DNA of 64,000 nt from CBDCTM01 sp965222005 (GCA_965222005.1 OZ244935.1:5828001-5892000); one strand, 5' to 3'; shown: positions 33,870 through 43,700, counted from the stretch's first letter. The notes: generated by a model from the sequence alone, not told the origin. A program made the numbers and translations.

Positions 33870-33998
33870 TGGTTTGTGCAAAAGAGGAAAGAAAGTGTAT
33901 TCCTCCTTCCTAGTTTGACATTAAAAAATAATGCCAGCTTTGGGAGTAGAACCGCTAAACCGTTTATGCTTAGATCGATTGGAAACTGCCGGGTTTTT

Positions 33999-35009
33999 CT
34001 AGAAATACCTGGGCGTATTGATCCTTTTGACTCTGAAATTCATATCGTAACCAAGCATAATTTCAAAAGAACCATGCGCATAGTTTTGCAACTCTGTCAA
34101 GGTGTAGTCATAGGCAGCGCCTACCCGCAAGCCGCGCTGCAGGTAGTAGGCGATCCAAAAATCGACAGAATCGAAGGAGCTGTCGCCACCAAATTGCTTG
34201 GCTTCAAAAGCAGAACGGAATGAGGTGCCCACCCAAAAAGCATCGTAAAACAGCAAAGAAAGATCAACTTCAAATTCGGTAGGCGCTCCAATATTATTGG
34301 GCGAATTGGGATTGTTGGTAAAGCTGCTAAACAAGCCCACGCTCTTCACCAGCACAGAAGGTTTGAAAACGAGAGCATTGCCATTGATCGGGAATGCCGC
34401 TCCTGCTGTCAGAAAAATATGCCGATAAAGCTGTGCCCATTGAGTGATGCCATCCTGCACATTGCGGTTGATATCGTTTTCCAAAAGGCGGGGAATAGAC
34501 AGCCCAATGTAATATTTTTGAGAATAGTAAAAAAGGCCGGCTCCAAAATTGGGCAGCCACAAATTGGGATTGTCATCATCATACGAAGTATCCGTAGATT
34601 GTGGATCTTTGAATTTCAGCTTATTCCAATCTGCCCGCCAGTTCATCATCCCTGCCTGCACCCCGATAGACACTTTTCCATTGCCAAAAGGTAAGTGGTA
34701 GGCATAGGTAGCAAAGGCGGAAGAGGAATTGCTGGGCCCGATCTTGTCGTTCATCACCGTCAAACCCAAACCTACCCGTTCTTTGAATGGCGTATGAATG
34801 GTAAATGACTGAGTGGTGGGGGCTCCTTCCAATGACCACCATTGATTGCGGTAAATCAGTCGGGCCGACATATAGCCGGGGCTACCCGCAAAGCCCGGAT
34901 TGAAGGCCAGGCTATTGAACATATACTTTGTGAACATTGGATCTTGCTGAGCCTGGCCAATTTGCCACATCGCACCAAATACGAAGAGAAGTAGTAGTAG
35001 TTTTCTCAT
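33999..35009 (-). CDS. PorP/SprF-family outer-membrane protein
   Basis: About 336 residues from Met at 35009 (MRKLLLLLFVFGAMWQIGQAQ). The family start QQDPMFTKYMFNSLAFNPGFAGS is clear, followed by barrel-like strands (NQWWSLEGAPTTQSFTIHTPF, GLGLTVMNDKIGPSN) to the C-terminus. PorP/SprF proteins sit in the outer membrane and help T9SS type B cargo reach or attach to the surface; SprF in Flavobacterium is needed for SprB. Its gene lies downstream of the 2246-residue CHU_C adhesin on the same strand, the classical sprB-sprF order. A terminator (35161-35189) and a -7 element separate the two, so it has some transcription of its own. Confidence 0.9.
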   Translation of the reverse strand: MRKLLLLLFVFGAMWQIGQAQQDPMFTKYMFNSLAFNPGFAGSPGYMSARLIYRNQWWSLEGAPTTQSFTIHTPFKERVGLGLTVMNDKIGPSNSSSAFATYAYHLPFGNGKVSIGVQAGMMNWRADWNKLKFKDPQSTDTSYDDDNPNLWLPNFGAGLFYYSQKYYIGLSIPRLLENDINRNVQDGITQWAQLYRHIFLTAGAAFPINGNALVFKPSVLVKSVGLFSSFTNNPNSPNNIGAPTEFEVDLSLLFYDAFWVGTSFRSAFEAKQFGGDSSFDSVDFWIAYYLQRGLRVGAAYDYTLTELQNYAHGSFEIMLGYDMNFRVKRINTPRYF

Positions 35010-35026
35010 AAATATCTTTAAATGCA

Positions 35027-35034
35027 CAAAAATA
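35027..35034 (-). promoter_or_regulatory. TAnnTTTG -7 element for PorP/SprF gene
   Basis: TATTTTTG on the minus strand, 18 bases upstream of the start codon. A -33 TTG at ideal spacing is not seen. Confidence 0.4.
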
Positions 35035-35160
35035 AAGATTGCACAATAACAATAAATATACTGTCAGAAAAACAGAACGGAGGGTTGATAGGCTTGGAAA
35101 GTCAAAAACCATGCCTTTCCAGATCAATGTCACAAAACAAGCCGCAGCAAGCTTTTGAAG

Positions 35161-35189
35161 AAAAAAGCCCATGCCACGAGGGCATGGGC
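35161..35189 (-). terminator. Terminator between the adhesin and PorP/SprF genes
   Basis: A perfect 9-bp stem GCCCATGCC / GGCATGGGC (35167-35189) with a 5-nt loop is followed on the minus strand by six T. It lies 130 bases after the adhesin stop codon. Confidence 0.75.
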
Positions 35190-35318
35190 GGCCAATGGTC
35201 ATCTCACACATTGGCAAAGCGCCTTTTAAAGGCGGAAGAAAAAGAGCCAGACCCCCCTAACCCTTGATCTCCGCCTAAAAAAGACTTCTCTTGCAAGCCA
35301 TTCAAACAATAATTTATT

Positions 35319-38300
35319 TCATCGGTGTAGCTGCACATATCCGCTATATGTATTGCCATTACCGTCTTTTATCACATAAAAATAGGTGCCATCCGGCAGG
35401 TTCTCGCCATTCCAGTTGCCGTCCCAGGCATCCGTATTGGTGTAACCTCTGCGACTGAAAACTTCATTGCCCCAGCGGTTGAAAATATGCACCTCATTAT
35501 CAGGAAAATTCTCAATGCCGAGGATCACATAAGTATCGTTGACGCCATCTTCATTGGGCGAAAAGCCACTGAAAATGCGTAGCTCATCACACAACACTTC
35601 TACTGTCACAATCGCGGTATCCTGCCCACCAACCGTCTCCAGAATATAGGCAAAGGTGTCCACTACATTACAAACATTGGGGTTGGGCAAGTAGGTAATG
35701 GTAAAATCGGGATTGATTTCCGTTTGTCCGTGCAGCGGCAGCATGATGACAAACAGATCGATGATAGTGCCATTCAGCGTATCATTGGCCAGTACATCAA
35801 TGACTACGGGTTGATTGAGGAAAGTGTTCGCCTCATCATCCACTGCCACGGGTGGTTTAATCGTACTTTCCACCACATTGGCAATCACAATAGTGGTGTC
35901 ACAAAAGCCACCTTCATCGCAGATTACCCAGCAGGAAGTATCTGTACCCTCACTGAGCCCCAAATAGTCGATACAAAAAGAATCTGCAGCTGCCGAAAAG
36001 CTGGCAAAGCTGCCAAACGCACCGGGGCAAATGGTAAAGAGGGTATCAACAGTACCTGCTAATTCAGTGGTATCGAGGCAATATTGGCCGTTCTCATCCA
36101 CTTCGATCGTCAAATTAACGGTATCCGTTTCGAGCGGCACTACTTCAATCGCAATCAACAAAGTATCACACTGCCCACCACCACAATAGACTATACAAGC
36201 CGAATCTTGTCCTATTTCCAATCCTGTAACTGCAATACAATTAGTACTATCAATCAGCTCAACTTCCGCATTTATCCCAGACAGCGCGGGACAATCATTA
36301 TAAATCGTGTCCAGGGCTGCAGGCAAGGTACTGACATCGACGCAGAGCGTATCCGTATGCCCCTCTTTTATTACAAGCAAGGTGTCGGCAGCAAATTCAC
36401 CACTGCATATTACTTCTACGTTGATCGTATCCGTACAGCTACTACGCATATTGGTGATCACCACTTCATGGGTTCCTTCTTCCAGAAGCAGAGCCAGTGA
36501 AGTAGGAGTGGATTGTGTAAGCGGCGTAATATCGGCCAGGGTTTGGCCATTTAGCGTGACCACTAAGTTGCCATAGCTGTTGCCTGCCTGCCCGCCCACG
36601 ATGAACAAGCCGCTGATCTGCCAGTTGCCACCAGGATCGAAGGCATTCATCGCATCTACCAACTCCTGAGGTGTAGTAAAAGGCCCCAAATTGACTGGAC
36701 TTCCATTTACAATCCAACTATCTGCACTGTAACTATCGGGCTGTACGAAGGCTCCGTAAGCGTATAGATTAAGATCCTCAAAGGCACAAGGATCATATTG
36801 ACCAATATATAGCACCCCATTATCCGTAATGGTATAGTCGGGAAGATCAATCGCTGCCAGTTCAATGCAAAGGGGCGCTGTGCCATTGCAATCCGCCAGT
36901 ATCAGTGAATCGGGGCCGCTATACAGCTCCGGGCAATCCTGACAAAGCGCTTCTATCAGCAAGGTGTCCATACAACCATTGCTAAGATCGGTGATGACGA
37001 GCTGGTGAGAACCGGTATCTACCATTATTTGGGTGCCTTTGGGTACTTCCAGAGAGCTTAACTCAATGTTTACCTCAATCATTGAAATCTGCTGGCGGAT
37101 CATCAAAGCGCCATAGGTATTGGATGTATTGCCACCCGTAATGGTCGCCCCAACCAATTGCCAGCTGCCGGCAGGATCATTGACATTCATGAAAATGACC
37201 AGTTCTGCCAGGTTTTGGAAGGTCGCTAGATTGAAGGGTGTGCCGTTCACCGACCAGGAGAGCAATTCATACGGGCCGACTGGGGCTGCATCCAGCAATA
37301 CTTGCAATTCATAGCGAAGGGAAGTATCAAAATCGCAACCAGCAAAGCCAGCTCCATAAGGCAGGCCATCCAACTGAAGGCTGTAGTTGATAATATCAAT
37401 CAGCTCAATATCCAGGCAAACATCCAGGCCATTGACACAGTCTTCCGTAGTACCGCTTATTATCTCAGGCACAATAATGCCATCGCAATTGGCCGGTAGG
37501 ACGGAGACGATAATCACAAAGGAATCGCACACATTGTTAATATCACACAACACCAGGCCCATCGTATCAATATACTGGCCAATCTGCCCCGGATCAGGTA
37601 GAAAGCTAAAGCAGTTGTCCTGCGGATCGAAGCTTAGGGTGCCCGTGCCCTGCAAAGGATCAAACCAGGGATTGGTAACTGAAAACGGATTGGGCAGGGC
37701 AATCGTTGGCAGGCAGGTATCCACCTGCTGGTTTTCAAAAGTACTGATATAAAGTGTATCTGTAGCGAGGCTATAAAAGGGGCTGTCATAGATATTTACG
37801 AATAGGCAAGTGGTATCATTCAAACCATTGTAGGTAGCAACTATGCATACCGTATCTATGCGAATACCCGGCGTAGCATTAGCATTGTAGGTCAGGCAGC
37901 CTTCATTGTCGAGTGTAAAGCTTCCGTACAAACTGCTGCCAGCGGTTGTACCGTCCAGCAGGCTGAAGGTGGTGCCATTGGCATCGAAACAGCTTTCCAG
38001 CTCCGCGCAGTAGGTGCTGTTATCGTTGATGACTACTGAAAGGATGGCATCTGTATTCACAGGGCAAGGCACACATACATTGGCTACAAGAATATTCCCG
38101 GAAGTGCTGGTACAGCCATTGTCATCTGTTACCAATAGTGCATAGACGCCCGGCAACAGATTGCTCCTGTTCTGTGGATCATTGCTTCCTACCAAATCCA
38201 GCCAGTCAAAGGTGTAGTTGCCTGTACCTCCGCTCACAGCTACCTCTATAGCGCCTCCTACATTGCAGTCGCGCGGGCTTACGCCAATGCTAAGGTCGAT

Positions 38301-41300
38301 CCGTTCAGCTTCTTCTACCTCAAAACAGTCCGACCCTGCCACACAACCACTGCCGTCTCTGATAAGGATGCAATAGCTACCGGGAGCAAGCTGACCATTC
38401 GTCTGAATCTGCCCCTGGCTGTTCACGATCTCTGATGAAGCTGGCAGGATGAAGCCCGGATCGGGTGTGATGCCAAATTGTACCTGGCCATCATTGACCC
38501 CTACACAACTCGTTGCTATTGGGCTGGAAAGTATGCTGACCTGGGCTTGCACTACATCATCCGTCAACACAAAACTGATTACCTCCACACAGCCGATCGC
38601 ACCATCGTCAGTCACTGTAACCGTGTAATTGCCAGCGGGCAAATTATTGCGGCTCGCAGCGGTACTTCCATTATCGCTCCATAGATAACTGTAGCTGGCA
38701 CTACCCCCATTTACAATAATATTGACCTCGCCATCGAATTGCTGGCAGCTGGGCTGTTGAGCTATATCAACCGTCACCATTACCGGGCTGGTTTCGCCAA
38801 TCACTACTTCTACCACATTGGTACAATTGGTAGCGGGATCGGTAACCGTGACAAAGCAACTGCCGGAAGGAAGGCCGCCGACATTGGCACCGATGCTGCC
38901 GTTGCACCAGGTGTAGGAATAAACTCCTGGTGAAAGGACTGCCGTGCCGTTGGCCTGCTGACAGGTGGTGGGCGTGGTGGAAAGTATCTCCGCCATTGGC
39001 CCGTCAGTATTGTTTACAATAATTGTTTCAGTAATTGAACAGCTAAGATCATTGATATCGGATATGGTTATCTGGTATAATCCGGCGGCCAGATTATTGG
39101 CGAGGTTGCTGGTGCTCACCGACGGTGACCAGTTGTAAACAAAGTTGGTATTGCTTCCCACCATTTCGATATTGATCGATCCGCTGGTATTACCGCAGCT
39201 GGTGGCTACCGCAGTAATGTGTGCCACTACCGGCTCACTACAGCTCTGCCCACAAAGGTCATCAACTACCAGATTGTCTTCCACCTTTGTACAACCACTA
39301 CCATCCGTAATGGTCACGCTATAAGTAGCAGGCGCCAGGTTGCTGCGGTCTTCAGGATCGTTGGAGCCAGGCAGATCGGCCCAGTCAAAGCTGAAATTGC
39401 CACTACCGCCGGAAACGCTCAGATCAATGGCTCCCAGGATATTGCAATCCTTATGGATGATGCTGGCACTTGATTGTATAACAGCAGGTTCGATTACTTC
39501 AAAGCATACTTCTTCAGCCAGGCAACCATTGGCATCGCGCACGCGCAGGCAGTAATTGCCAGGCGAAAGTTGGCCATTGTTGAAAATAGTACCCTGTGCA
39601 TCCACGATCTCGGTAATGGCCGGGCCCTCGAAATCGGGCTCGGGCTGAAGGCTGAAATCCAGCTCGCCGTCATTGGCTCCAAAGCAGCTAATTTCGACGA
39701 TTGGATCGTAATTTACCGCTACACCCCCTACATTCGCAGTAAGGCTAAAGGTGATTTCTTTTTCACAATCGGTTACTATATCGGTCACTGTAACCGTGTA
39801 GGATCCGGCAGAAAGATTGCCCTGCGTAGCACTGTTGCCCCAGCTGAAACTATAATCTCCACTCCCTCCACTTACCAAAATAGTGGCCGTACCATCATTG
39901 CCGTTGCAAGTAGGCGGGGCATCTATATTCACATCCAGCACAAGGGGATTATCCTGATCCAGTACTACAGTGATTTGAATGGTGCAGTTGGTATTGTCAT
40001 CGGTCACATCGATGGTATAAGAGTCCGCCGGCAGATTGCTCCTGTCGGCACCTACAAAACCATCCGACCACTCGTAGGTATAATCAGCAGGACTCAAGCT
40101 GATGCTTCCGTTATTGGCTCCGCAAGTGGCAGAGCTGGTGGTCCAGCTGGGCTGTGGGCCCGGCGTATCGCTAAGCTGAATGAATGCCTCGGTGAAGCAA
40201 TTCGGCTGGCTGGGATCTGTAACCGTGACGCTATAATTGCCGCCCGGAATATTATCCGCCAATTCGGAATTGCTGACATCGGGCTGCCAGGTATATGTGT
40301 ATAGGTCAGGATCATCCGCCATATCCAATAAAATAGACCCATTGGGCAATCCGCAGCTCGCGCTATTCCGAATAATATCAGAAATCACAGGCGGAGTGCA
40401 ATTGTTGGGGCAATCCTGACCTGCCAATTTTTCAATGTTTATCGAATTGCTCAAATCAAAACAGCCGCCCAGATCATTACTATTGTTACCTGTACCCAGG
40501 CCGGTCAATGTATTGTCATAGGCCACGCCATATACCTCGACATCGCCGCCGCCCGTGCCTTCAAAGTCGAATGGCGGTGTATCATCAATGCTCAATATTA
40601 TGCCCGCCGGATCAATAATTAGATAGGTGAATCCAGGGCCAGCATTGCCGGAAACATTAAAGTCAACTAAATCGGCCAGTCCATCATCTACACATACGGT
40701 GGTGGGGCCATTGGTACTAATGGTTCCTCCCTCCGCTTCGCAAACAGGAGCACAGTCATCGCCTACTTCCAGATCATCCAAACCCACTTCACAGCCTCCC
40801 CTGTCGGAGATCGTAAGCTGGTAAGTGCCGGGGAGCAAATTGGCTCGGTTGTTAATATTGACTGAGCCAGGCAGGTCGGCCCAATCATACCGGATGCCTC
40901 CGTGGCCGCCTTTGGCAGATACGTTTATGGCACCGCCTGTAGTACAATCAGCAGCTGTGATTCCCAATACAACTTCTATAGGGTCGGGAGGAATGATCTC
41001 AAAGCAACTTTGGCCAGCCAGACAATTGTTTCCGTCAAATACCAGGATGCAGTACCAGCCTATTCCCAAACTTCCATTGGCCACCACCTGGTCATCTGCA
41101 TCCCGAATTTCAGTATTTGAAGGTGTAACAAAACCCGGATCGAAGCTAATGTCAAAATCTGCAGTGGCATCAGAAGAGCCGCGGCAGGAGACTTGCGGAT
41201 TGCCATTCAGGTTGATGGTGGCTGATACAACCGATTCGGTCATACCAAAGCTAATCGCTTTTTCACATTTAGTGATATCGTCAATTACGGTGAGGCTGTG

Positions 41301-42059
41301 CACACCGGCAGCCAGATTGCCCATAGTAGGGCCTGATCCCCAGCTATAAGAATAGATACCCGATCCACCGCTTACGCTGACTGTGGCCACGCCATTGGCT
41401 TGGCCGCAGCTAGCCTCGGTATCGATATTTACAGCAATCTCGAGAGCTGACTCTTCCTTAATTAATACCTCGGTCACATCAAAACAGTGTGCGCCTTGTT
41501 CACTTATTGTTACCTGGTAACGCCCCGGAGCCAAATCAGCCCGCAAAGCGGCTGTTTGCCCATCGTTCCATTGATATAGCAAAGAATTAGGAATAAACTG
41601 AGCCGTACCGTTGGATTCGCCGCAAATAGACCGGGTGGTGAGTAGGTTGAAGGCTGGGCCGTCGCTATTGCCCAGGGTAATGGCCCGACTAATCGAACAG
41701 CTCGGATCATTGGCATCCGTAATGGTGAGCTGATAGGTACGAGCCGGAAGATCTGTTTTTTCATTCGCACTTCCATTGCCGAGATTGGGTGACCAGGTAT
41801 AGGTATAATCCTGATTGTTGCCCGCCATTTCCAGTCGTATTGCACCGTCTGCATTCCCACAACTTGCTTCCTGCCGGATGATCTGATCAATGACAATGCT
41901 ACAATCCATCAGGCTGTTAGCATAAGCAAGTCCATAATAAGGTATTAGAAATAGCGTCGCTGCTATCTGTAAGATGCCAGGCCAGGACGCCCGGCGGACG
42001 CCAAAAGAAAGTTTCAGGGCAAGAGCGAAAGCGTGTAAATTTTGTAAGATTCGTCTCAT
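35319..42059 (-). CDS. SprB-like giant adhesin with gliding-motility C-terminal domain
   Basis: 2246 residues. A signal-peptide-like N-terminus (about 1-50) leads into SprB-type repeats marked by CG..NG.I.....GG...Y.Y.W and NLPAG.Y.VTVTD. These are ordered as three super-repeats of about 388 residues each (about 52-437, 553-940 and 940-1330), each with the same five unlike modules in the same order. Beyond lie two copies of a about 180-residue module (about 1485-1845), two of about 85 residues, an Ig-like VDDEANTFLNQPVVIDVLANDT domain (about 2065), and a CHU_C gliding-motility C-terminal domain (about 2160-2246, FSGFSPNEDGVNDTYVI ... GTYFYVIKDGNG), the type B T9SS signal. Such proteins are exported surface adhesins used for attachment or gliding. 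The start at 42059 is close to several palindromes. Confidence 0.9.
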   Translation of the reverse strand: MRRILQNLHAFALALKLSFGVRRASWPGILQIAATLFLIPYYGLAYANSLMDCSIVIDQIIRQEASCGNADGAIRLEMAGNNQDYTYTWSPNLGNGSANEKTDLPARTYQLTITDANDPSCSISRAITLGNSDGPAFNLLTTRSICGESNGTAQFIPNSLLYQWNDGQTAALRADLAPGRYQVTISEQGAHCFDVTEVLIKEESALEIAVNIDTEASCGQANGVATVSVSGGSGIYSYSWGSGPTMGNLAAGVHSLTVIDDITKCEKAISFGMTESVVSATINLNGNPQVSCRGSSDATADFDISFDPGFVTPSNTEIRDADDQVVANGSLGIGWYCILVFDGNNCLAGQSCFEIIPPDPIEVVLGITAADCTTGGAINVSAKGGHGGIRYDWADLPGSVNINNRANLLPGTYQLTISDRGGCEVGLDDLEVGDDCAPVCEAEGGTISTNGPTTVCVDDGLADLVDFNVSGNAGPGFTYLIIDPAGIILSIDDTPPFDFEGTGGGDVEVYGVAYDNTLTGLGTGNNSNDLGGCFDLSNSINIEKLAGQDCPNNCTPPVISDIIRNSASCGLPNGSILLDMADDPDLYTYTWQPDVSNSELADNIPGGNYSVTVTDPSQPNCFTEAFIQLSDTPGPQPSWTTSSATCGANNGSISLSPADYTYEWSDGFVGADRSNLPADSYTIDVTDDNTNCTIQITVVLDQDNPLVLDVNIDAPPTCNGNDGTATILVSGGSGDYSFSWGNSATQGNLSAGSYTVTVTDIVTDCEKEITFSLTANVGGVAVNYDPIVEISCFGANDGELDFSLQPEPDFEGPAITEIVDAQGTIFNNGQLSPGNYCLRVRDANGCLAEEVCFEVIEPAVIQSSASIIHKDCNILGAIDLSVSGGSGNFSFDWADLPGSNDPEDRSNLAPATYSVTITDGSGCTKVEDNLVVDDLCGQSCSEPVVAHITAVATSCGNTSGSINIEMVGSNTNFVYNWSPSVSTSNLANNLAAGLYQITISDINDLSCSITETIIVNNTDGPMAEILSTTPTTCQQANGTAVLSPGVYSYTWCNGSIGANVGGLPSGSCFVTVTDPATNCTNVVEVVIGETSPVMVTVDIAQQPSCQQFDGEVNIIVNGGSASYSYLWSDNGSTAASRNNLPAGNYTVTVTDDGAIGCVEVISFVLTDDVVQAQVSILSSPIATSCVGVNDGQVQFGITPDPGFILPASSEIVNSQGQIQTNGQLAPGSYCILIRDGSGCVAGSDCFEVEEAERIDLSIGVSPRDCNVGGAIEVAVSGGTGNYTFDWLDLVGSNDPQNRSNLLPGVYALLVTDDNGCTSTSGNILVANVCVPCPVNTDAILSVVINDNSTYCAELESCFDANGTTFSLLDGTTAGSSLYGSFTLDNEGCLTYNANATPGIRIDTVCIVATYNGLNDTTCLFVNIYDSPFYSLATDTLYISTFENQQVDTCLPTIALPNPFSVTNPWFDPLQGTGTLSFDPQDNCFSFLPDPGQIGQYIDTMGLVLCDINNVCDSFVIIVSVLPANCDGIIVPEIISGTTEDCVNGLDVCLDIELIDIINYSLQLDGLPYGAGFAGCDFDTSLRYELQVLLDAAPVGPYELLSWSVNGTPFNLATFQNLAELVIFMNVNDPAGSWQLVGATITGGNTSNTYGALMIRQQISMIEVNIELSSLEVPKGTQIMVDTGSHQLVITDLSNGCMDTLLIEALCQDCPELYSGPDSLILADCNGTAPLCIELAAIDLPDYTITDNGVLYIGQYDPCAFEDLNLYAYGAFVQPDSYSADSWIVNGSPVNLGPFTTPQELVDAMNAFDPGGNWQISGLFIVGGQAGNSYGNLVVTLNGQTLADITPLTQSTPTSLALLLEEGTHEVVITNMRSSCTDTINVEVICSGEFAADTLLVIKEGHTDTLCVDVSTLPAALDTIYNDCPALSGINAEVELIDSTNCIAVTGLEIGQDSACIVYCGGGQCDTLLIAIEVVPLETDTVNLTIEVDENGQYCLDTTELAGTVDTLFTICPGAFGSFASFSAAADSFCIDYLGLSEGTDTSCWVICDEGGFCDTTIVIANVVESTIKPPVAVDDEANTFLNQPVVIDVLANDTLNGTIIDLFVIMLPLHGQTEINPDFTITYLPNPNVCNVVDTFAYILETVGGQDTAIVTVEVLCDELRIFSGFSPNEDGVNDTYVILGIENFPDNEVHIFNRWGNEVFSRRGYTNTDAWDGNWNGENLPDGTYFYVIKDGNGNTYSGYVQLHR

Positions 42060-42063
42060 AGTA

Positions 42064-42114
42064 GTTTATTAGGAATAAACAAATCGCGATTTAATTACAT
42101 GGAAAATTCCATGT
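42064..42114. promoter_or_regulatory. Three adjacent palindromes upstream of the adhesin
   Basis: GTTTATT-AGG-AATAAAC (42064-42080), the perfect AAATCGCGATTT (42081-42092) and ACATGGAA-AA-TTCCATGT (42097-42114), all within 55 bases upstream of the start codon. Each would be a plausible dimeric operator or a hairpin in the leader. Confidence 0.5.
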
Positions 42115-42689
42115 CACAAATCATGCTTGCTATTAGTTGTTTTGGTTAAATTTTTATACGTAAAAATACAATTTATAAATTGCGACAACAATTGAGCCAC
42201 ATTCTTTTGAATTTAATCATTCAAAAATGTTAATTCCATTTGTAAATCATTGATAATCAGACACATGCATAATCTTATCTATATATAATCGCGTCACCAC
42301 CAGTTGATAAACATTCACTCGACCAGGTAGACAAACAGGAAGCTTATGAAATTATTTTTTCCTTATTTCATCTTATTTTCTTCAGCTCCAATTTGAGATG
42401 CTTTGAAAACAACAGGTTTTATCACAAAAATGATTATCAACCAGCAATCGGGGAGGCTAAAAAATTGTCACACTTCTAAGCAAAATAGCTGAATTTCTGC
42501 TGGATTTTCCAGCCATGGCAGAAATACTACCAAGCTACTTGGCACGAAGAAGCCACTAGTTGACAAAGGGAATACTCAACAGGGGGGGACTGGTGTGAAA
42601 TAGTGGTAAAATTCAATGGGTATTCAGAAGACGAAACTTACCATTGCAAATATATTAAAATTCTTGCTGGCAGTAAAGGGCTGAAGGCA

Positions 42690-42716
42690 TGTAATTGCCC
42701 ATAAGACGCAATTACA
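42690..42716. repeat. Inverted repeat
   Basis: TGTAATTG (42690-42697) and CAATTACA (42709-42716), perfect with an 11-base spacer. Confidence 0.4.
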
Positions 42717-42776
42717 TTGGCCTCTTTTTTTTCACTAATGTGTTACCCCCTCATTATCAATGAGATATATAAAATA

Positions 42777-42803
42777 CCTCTCTTGATAGAGAGGCTTATT
42801 TTT
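42777..42803 (+). terminator. Intrinsic terminator with no visible upstream gene
   Basis: CCTCTCT-TGAT-AGAGAGG (42777-42794) followed by CTTATTTTTC. It ends any plus-strand RNA made in the preceding 700 bases; a small RNA is possible. Confidence 0.55.
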
Positions 42804-42873
42804 CAAAAGGTGCAACTTCCAGCGACTCATCATAATTAATGACAAACAATACACCTTCCAATCCACAACAAAC

Positions 42874-42893
42874 TGATAATCAGTTTATTATCA
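42874..42893. promoter_or_regulatory. Candidate operator of the Crp/Fnr gene
   Basis: TGATAAT-CAGTTT-ATTATCA is a perfect 7-bp dyad with a 6-base spacer, upstream of the Crp/Fnr gene, of the size and symmetry usual for Crp/Fnr dimers, so it may be autoregulatory (inference). Confidence 0.4.
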
Positions 42894-43001
42894 TAAATTA
42901 TGAAAATCAATTCAACATACAATTGTGAATATTTGTACTGTGTTTTCAGTGAGATAAAACCCATCTTTGGTAGGAGAGAACATCAAATATTGTTTCAAAT
43001 C

Positions 43002-43700
43002 ATGATAAATGACACAGCTATGAATACGCATATCAAATCGGATTGCCTGAAACAATTCCCTTTATTTGAAATGCTCAGTGATCAGGAGTTTGAAACTCTT
43101 GAGGGCATGTTGGAGCTAAGAACCAAATCAAGGTTTAGCTTTTTATACATGCCTGGGGATGTATCTCGGCAGATTTACTTTCTGGTAAAGGGAGCTATCA
43201 AAATAGGGATGCATTCTTCCGATGGCAGGGAAATAATCAAATCTGTATTGCATCCCACAGCTATGTTTGGAGAGTTGGCACTGGTAGGAGAAGATGTGCG
43301 ACAGGATTTCGCGCAGGCGATGAATGAGGAAGTACAGGTGTATGTGTTAAAGTCAGTTGATTTTCAGCGGCTTATGCAGCGCAATTATCGTCTCAGTTTA
43401 AAAGTAATCTCATGGTTGGGTAGTCGGCTGCGGAAAGCAGAAACCCGCTTGGAGGCACTTATCTTCAAAGATGCCCGTACACGCATTATTGATTTCATAA
43501 AGGAGAGCGTACGTAGCCGCGGGCGCCGAATTGGCTACGAAATGTTGCTTAAACACTCTCTTACCCAGCAGGATATTGCCAATTTGACCGGTACGAGCCG
43601 CCAAACCGTTACTTCCGTTTTAAATGAATTACGCAAGTCAGATATGATCTATTTCAACCGGAGGAGCATTTTGGTACGGGATATTGCGAGGCTGGCCTGA
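43002..43700 (+). CDS. Crp/Fnr-family transcriptional regulator
   Basis: About 233 residues from 43002 (or 227 from 43020); the frame opens at 42900 but its first 34 residues do not fit the family. The N-terminal cyclic-nucleotide-type sensor domain (FPLFEMLSDQEFETLEGML ... FLYMPGDVSRQIYFLVKGAIKIGM ... MFGELALVGED) is followed by a dimer helix and a winged helix-turn-helix (HSLTQQDIANLTGTSRQTVTSVLNELRK, near the C-terminus). No Fe-S cysteines of the Fnr type are seen in the sensor, so the signal could be a nucleotide or other ligand. Candidate binding words lie in the upstream region. It faces the STAS gene end to end across about 35 bases. Confidence 0.85.
   Translation: MINDTAMNTHIKSDCLKQFPLFEMLSDQEFETLEGMLELRTKSRFSFLYMPGDVSRQIYFLVKGAIKIGMHSSDGREIIKSVLHPTAMFGELALVGEDVRQDFAQAMNEEVQVYVLKSVDFQRLMQRNYRLSLKVISWLGSRLRKAETRLEALIFKDARTRIIDFIKESVRSRGRRIGYEMLLKHSLTQQDIANLTGTSRQTVTSVLNELRKSDMIYFNRRSILVRDIARLA

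Larger units (their letters stand above)
42060..43001. other. Long AT-rich regulatory intergenic region
   Basis: About 940 bases between divergent genes hold no coding region I can support. They carry three adjacent palindromes next to the adhesin start (42064-42114), three copies of the word TGATAATCA or its complement (42251, 42431, 42874), an 8-bp inverted repeat at 42690-42716, and a terminator hairpin at 42777-42803 that suggests a small transcript. Confidence 0.5.

Noticed and set aside
38478..40304. Several plus-strand ORFs of 60-276 residues inside the adhesin gene
   Set aside because: They are antisense shadows of a repeat-rich coding sequence on the minus strand with no family likeness.
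35319..42059. Frame-shift or assembly collapse in the adhesin repeats
   Set aside because: The frame is open through all 2246 codons and the super-repeats differ enough from each other that simple misassembly is not indicated.
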